From Nesterenkonia lutea (GTDB taxonomy: Bacteria; Actinomycetota; Actinomycetes; Actinomycetales; Micrococcaceae), in assembly GCF_014873955.1 (NCBI RefSeq), contig NZ_JADBED010000001.1, forward strand, positions 2,604,001 to 2,668,000: a stretch of DNA of 64,000 bases, in the 5' to 3' direction. The notes under the pieces are model-generated. The model saw only the letters and a list, made by a program, of their open reading frames with translations, ran no database searches and was not told the origin of the DNA. Numbering within the stretch: position 1 is the first letter of the stretch; every line of letters starts with the position of its first letter. A program made the position numbers and the translations under genes. Positions 61,823 through 64,000 of this stretch are shown here, piece by piece.

Positions 61823-61912
61823 TGAATCGATTTATTGATAGTGTTCCAGATCACAAGTAGGCTCGAAACAGCGGGTCCCGGGTTTTACCAGCCCGAGGAT
61901 TGAAACGATTTA
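61823..61912 (+). promoter_or_regulatory. Promoter of the second binding-protein gene with twin operators
   Basis: TTGATA (61835-61840), 17-bp spacer, TAGGCT (61858-61863). Two near-identical LacI-style sites flank it, TGAATCGATTTA (61823-61834) and TGAAACGATTTA (61901-61912), 78 bp apart centre to centre. AGTGTTCCAGATCACA (61840-61855) is a Crp-like GTG-N8-CAC match inside the spacer. The remainder of the gap 61603-61940 shows nothing else. Confidence 0.6.
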
Positions 61913-61940
61913 CCACTTGCACATCGACGTGAGGGATCAG

Positions 61941-63224
61941 ATGAAAATCACGAAATTCTCCAAGCTGGCGGCGGCGACCACCATCGGCGCACTAGCCCTG
62001 ACCTCCTGCGGCGGCGGGGGGGATGCCGAGGGCACAGCGGAAGATCCTGTGGAGCTGCGCTTCGCGTGGTGGGGTTCCGAGGACCGCAATGCAAGCACCC
62101 AAGAGATCATCGATGCCTTCGAGGAAGAGAACCCCGGCATCACGGTCGAAGGCAGCTACAACGACTGGACCGGCTACCAGGACCAGCTCGCCACCCAGGT
62201 CGCCTCCGGTGACGGTCCTGACATCGTGCAGCTCGACGACGAATTCATCAGCGAGTACGCCGACCGCGGGTCCTTGCTCGAACTCACCGACGTGGACACA
62301 TCCGAGATCGCTCCGGCGGTGGTCGAGGGCGGCCAGGCCGACGGCACGCAGTACGCGATTCCCACCGGTGTCAACGCCCTGGTCATGATGGCCAATCCTC
62401 AGCTGTTCGAGGAGGCGGGTGTCGAGATCCCCGACGACACCACCTGGACCTGGGATGACTACCTGGAGATCAGCGAGACCATCCACGAGGAGACCGGCGC
62501 CTACGGGACAAACAAGCCCATCGCCCAGACCATGATGATCTGGCTCCGTCAGCACGACAAGTCAATGTTCACGGAGGACGGTGGGATCGGCTTCAACGAG
62601 GAGGACGCCGAGGAGTACTTCACCCTGCTGAGCGACATGATGGACTCCAACGCGCTCGCCAGCGCCTCGGAGCTGGTCGAGGAGGAGTCGCAGACGTTGG
62701 AGGCAGCGCTGATCGCCACCAACCAGGCGGCCATGGGCATGTCGTGGACCAACCAGCTTCCGGTCATGTCTGAGGCCTCCGGCAATGAGCTCATCCCACT
62801 GCGCTTCCCGAGCCCCACCGGAAACGTGGAGGACAACGGCCTCTGGTTCAAGAACACGATGCTCGTCGCTGCCACAGCTTCCACTGACTACCCCGAAGAA
62901 GCACAGATGTTCATCGACTTCATGATCAACTCGGAAGAGGCTGGCGAGGCCAACCTCATGGATCGTGGACTTCCTTCCAACCTTCAGGTGCGTGAAAGCG
63001 TCCTGGAGTCGGTCGAAGGTCAGGATCTGGTCGCCGCCGAGTTTGTGGCGGATCTCGATGACGAGATCACCGACTCAGAGGTGCTGCCCCCCGTCGGATT
63101 CACCGGCATCTCGGATGCGTTGACGAACCGTCAGCAGGATGTCTACTTCGACCGGATGACCCCCGCTGAAGCGGCCGAGTCCTTCGTCGCGGATGTTGAA
63201 GAGATCCTTGCCAGCAACGAGTGA
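61941..63224 (+). CDS. Carbohydrate ABC transporter substrate-binding lipoprotein (CUT1 type)
   Basis: 427 aa: signal peptide with lipobox LTSC (Cys 23). Then an extracellular solute-binding family 1 core: ELRFAWWGSEDRNASTQEIIDAFEEENPGITVEG, DIVQLDDEFISEYADRGSL, YAIPTGVNALVMMANPQLFEEAGVE, DTTWTWDDYLEI, and GLPSNLQVRESVL. GAGGG precedes the ATG at 61941. No permease gene is adjacent on the left. The following gene is a rhamnosidase, so a rhamnose-containing oligosaccharide is a reasonable ligand. It could partner the permeases at 35.6-37.5 kb or ones beyond the window. Confidence 0.9.
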   Translation: MKITKFSKLAAATTIGALALTSCGGGGDAEGTAEDPVELRFAWWGSEDRNASTQEIIDAFEEENPGITVEGSYNDWTGYQDQLATQVASGDGPDIVQLDDEFISEYADRGSLLELTDVDTSEIAPAVVEGGQADGTQYAIPTGVNALVMMANPQLFEEAGVEIPDDTTWTWDDYLEISETIHEETGAYGTNKPIAQTMMIWLRQHDKSMFTEDGGIGFNEEDAEEYFTLLSDMMDSNALASASELVEEESQTLEAALIATNQAAMGMSWTNQLPVMSEASGNELIPLRFPSPTGNVEDNGLWFKNTMLVAATASTDYPEEAQMFIDFMINSEEAGEANLMDRGLPSNLQVRESVLESVEGQDLVAAEFVADLDDEITDSEVLPPVGFTGISDALTNRQQDVYFDRMTPAEAAESFVADVEEILASNE

Positions 63225-63260
63225 CCAGCTGAGCATCTGATCGGCAGATCCAGCTGAGCA

Positions 63261-63306
63261 GCCCGCCGTCGTCCCCCCGGCACACTCGGAGGGGGCGGCG
63301 GCGGGC
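63261..63306 (+). terminator. Hairpin between binding-protein and glycosidase genes
   Basis: GCCCGCCGTCGTCCCCC (63261-63277) pairs with GGGGGCGGCGGCGGGC (63291-63306), with small mismatches. A likely attenuator or mRNA-stabilising element. Confidence 0.6.
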
Positions 63307-63356
63307 CTGTGTCCGAGCAGCCTTCCAGGCTGCGCATGAGGGAGATTGAGACCAGC

Positions 63357-64000
63357 ATGACGATGACCGAGATTGAACGCCTCCACTCCGGGTTCCGGAA
63401 TCCTGACCCCGCGGCCCGAGCCATGATGCGCTGGTGGTGGTTCGGCCCTGACGTCGCGCGGGGGGACCTGTTGCGAGACCTGAACGACATGGCTGCGGCG
63501 GGCATCGGCGGAGTCGAGTGTTCCTTCGTGTACCCCATGGAGGCAGCCAGTGACACGTTCCTCTCGGACACGTTCCTGGCCGATCTCCGGTTCGCCGCCC
63601 AGGCGGCACAGGATCGTGGACTGCGCTTCGATGTCACACTCGGCTCGGGCTGGCCCTACGGCGGACCGCACATCGATGAGTCCACCGCTTCCCGACGCCT
63701 GCACTGGGAGCGCGAAGAGGTTCTGATGCAGGCCCAGCGCATCCCGATTCCACGCGCGTGGGCCAGCGACCGGTTCATCGCGGGATATATCGGGGAGGGC
63801 ACCCGGTGGGAGGCCCCTGCTTCCTATACGCAGCTCCAGCGCGAGGGTGATCACCTCATCGTCCCTCCCGGCCGCGGGCCCCGCGTGCTGCTCATGGCGA
63901 TCAGCCGGCTCAGCGGCCAGACGCTCAAGCGCGCGGCCAGCGGTGCCGAGGGCTGGGTCCTGGACCACATGAACCCGGCCGCCGCCAGGGCGCATATCCA
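63357..64000 (+). CDS. GH106-type alpha-L-rhamnosidase, N-terminal part (truncated by window end)
   Basis: About 214 residues are present, open to the window edge. PAARAMMRWWWFGPDVARGDLLRDLNDMAAAGIGGVECSF and LRFDVTLGSGWPYGGPHIDESTA are hallmark stretches of GH106 alpha-L-rhamnosidases (RxWWW; TLGxGWPFGGP). No signal peptide is visible, so it may act inside the cell on imported rhamno-oligosaccharides. The ATG at 63357 (or 63363) follows GGGAG at a long distance. Context with a sugar-binding protein and a pectate lyase supports rhamnogalacturonan use. Confidence 0.82.
   Translation, partial: MTMTEIERLHSGFRNPDPAARAMMRWWWFGPDVARGDLLRDLNDMAAAGIGGVECSFVYPMEAASDTFLSDTFLADLRFAAQAAQDRGLRFDVTLGSGWPYGGPHIDESTASRRLHWEREEVLMQAQRIPIPRAWASDRFIAGYIGEGTRWEAPASYTQLQREGDHLIVPPGRGPRVLLMAISRLSGQTLKRAASGAEGWVLDHMNPAAARAHI

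Noticed and set aside
61876..61916. Third copy of the 73-bp palindromic element (GGTTTTACC and GATTTACC)
   Set aside because: The half-sites are in the same orientation with the wrong spacing, and the outer inverted repeat is absent.
1..64000. CRISPR arrays, tRNA/rRNA genes, insertion sequences, prophage
   Set aside because: No spaced direct repeats, cloverleaf sequences, transposase or integrase-like proteins were recognised on either strand. tRNAscan-SE or a similar search would settle the tRNA question.

Overview
The window is high-GC chromosomal DNA from an actinobacterium, most likely a Micrococcaceae-type member of the Micrococcales (something like Nesterenkonia or Arthrobacter; the genus is a guess). 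Four things support this. The gene order trxB - murJ - pcnA - ino1 - rpsF/ssb/rpsR/rplI - dnaB is the usual actinobacterial neighbourhood near the replication origin. An inositol-phosphate synthase is present. Many genes use GTG starts. At least eight genes show a TANNNT -10 box 6-9 nt before the start codon, the signature of leaderless actinobacterial mRNAs. No tRNA, rRNA, CRISPR array, transposase or phage gene was seen.

Region 1 (1-26 kb) is core chromosome. It holds the start of trxB behind a SigR/SigH-type promoter, a MurJ lipid II flippase with its pseudokinase partner as a separate gene, a Nudix hydrolase, the CCA-adding enzyme, a GT87-type membrane glycosyltransferase and ino1. A K+ channel-like gene follows, flanked by two 73-bp palindromic repeats. 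Next come a DUF418 membrane protein, an ABC exporter with a two-component system, an M18 aminopeptidase, the rpsF-ssb-rpsR-rplI operon, a luciferase-like monooxygenase, a glutaminase, a non-coding cluster of DnaA-box-like 9-mers, an alpha/beta hydrolase, and a lone condensation-domain protein overlapping dnaB.

Region 2 (26-35 kb) is mixed housekeeping and accessory: two small membrane proteins, galactokinase, a pirin, a short-chain dehydrogenase, two DUF202 proteins, a SurA-like lipoprotein, and a glycerate kinase/enolase-superfamily pair.

Region 3 (35-48 kb) is a sugar-catabolic regulon that I cannot assign to a known substrate. It has two ABC permeases without a binding protein or ATPase beside them, a Gfo/Idh/MocA oxidoreductase, a sugar-nucleotide-type epimerase, and a tightly overlapping five-gene operon on the other strand: Gfo/Idh oxidoreductase, DUF993, TIM-barrel isomerase, a Gfo/Idh-PmoA-like fusion, and a degenerate M24-fold protein. 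A LacI regulator is divergent from this operon. Nearly identical LacI-type palindromes lie in front of both arms, so they probably form one regulon.

Region 4 (48-64 kb) is a plant-polysaccharide (pectin/arabinan/rhamnogalacturonan) locus. It contains a large secreted PL9-type pectate lyase whose signal peptide is out of frame by one base, an AraR-like LacI regulator, araB-araD-araA, a complete monosaccharide ABC importer (binding protein, double ATPase, permease), a second binding protein behind its own pair of operators, and the start of a GH106-type alpha-L-rhamnosidase. The likely flow is extracellular cleavage of pectin, import of arabinose and oligosaccharides, and intracellular conversion of L-arabinose to D-xylulose 5-phosphate.
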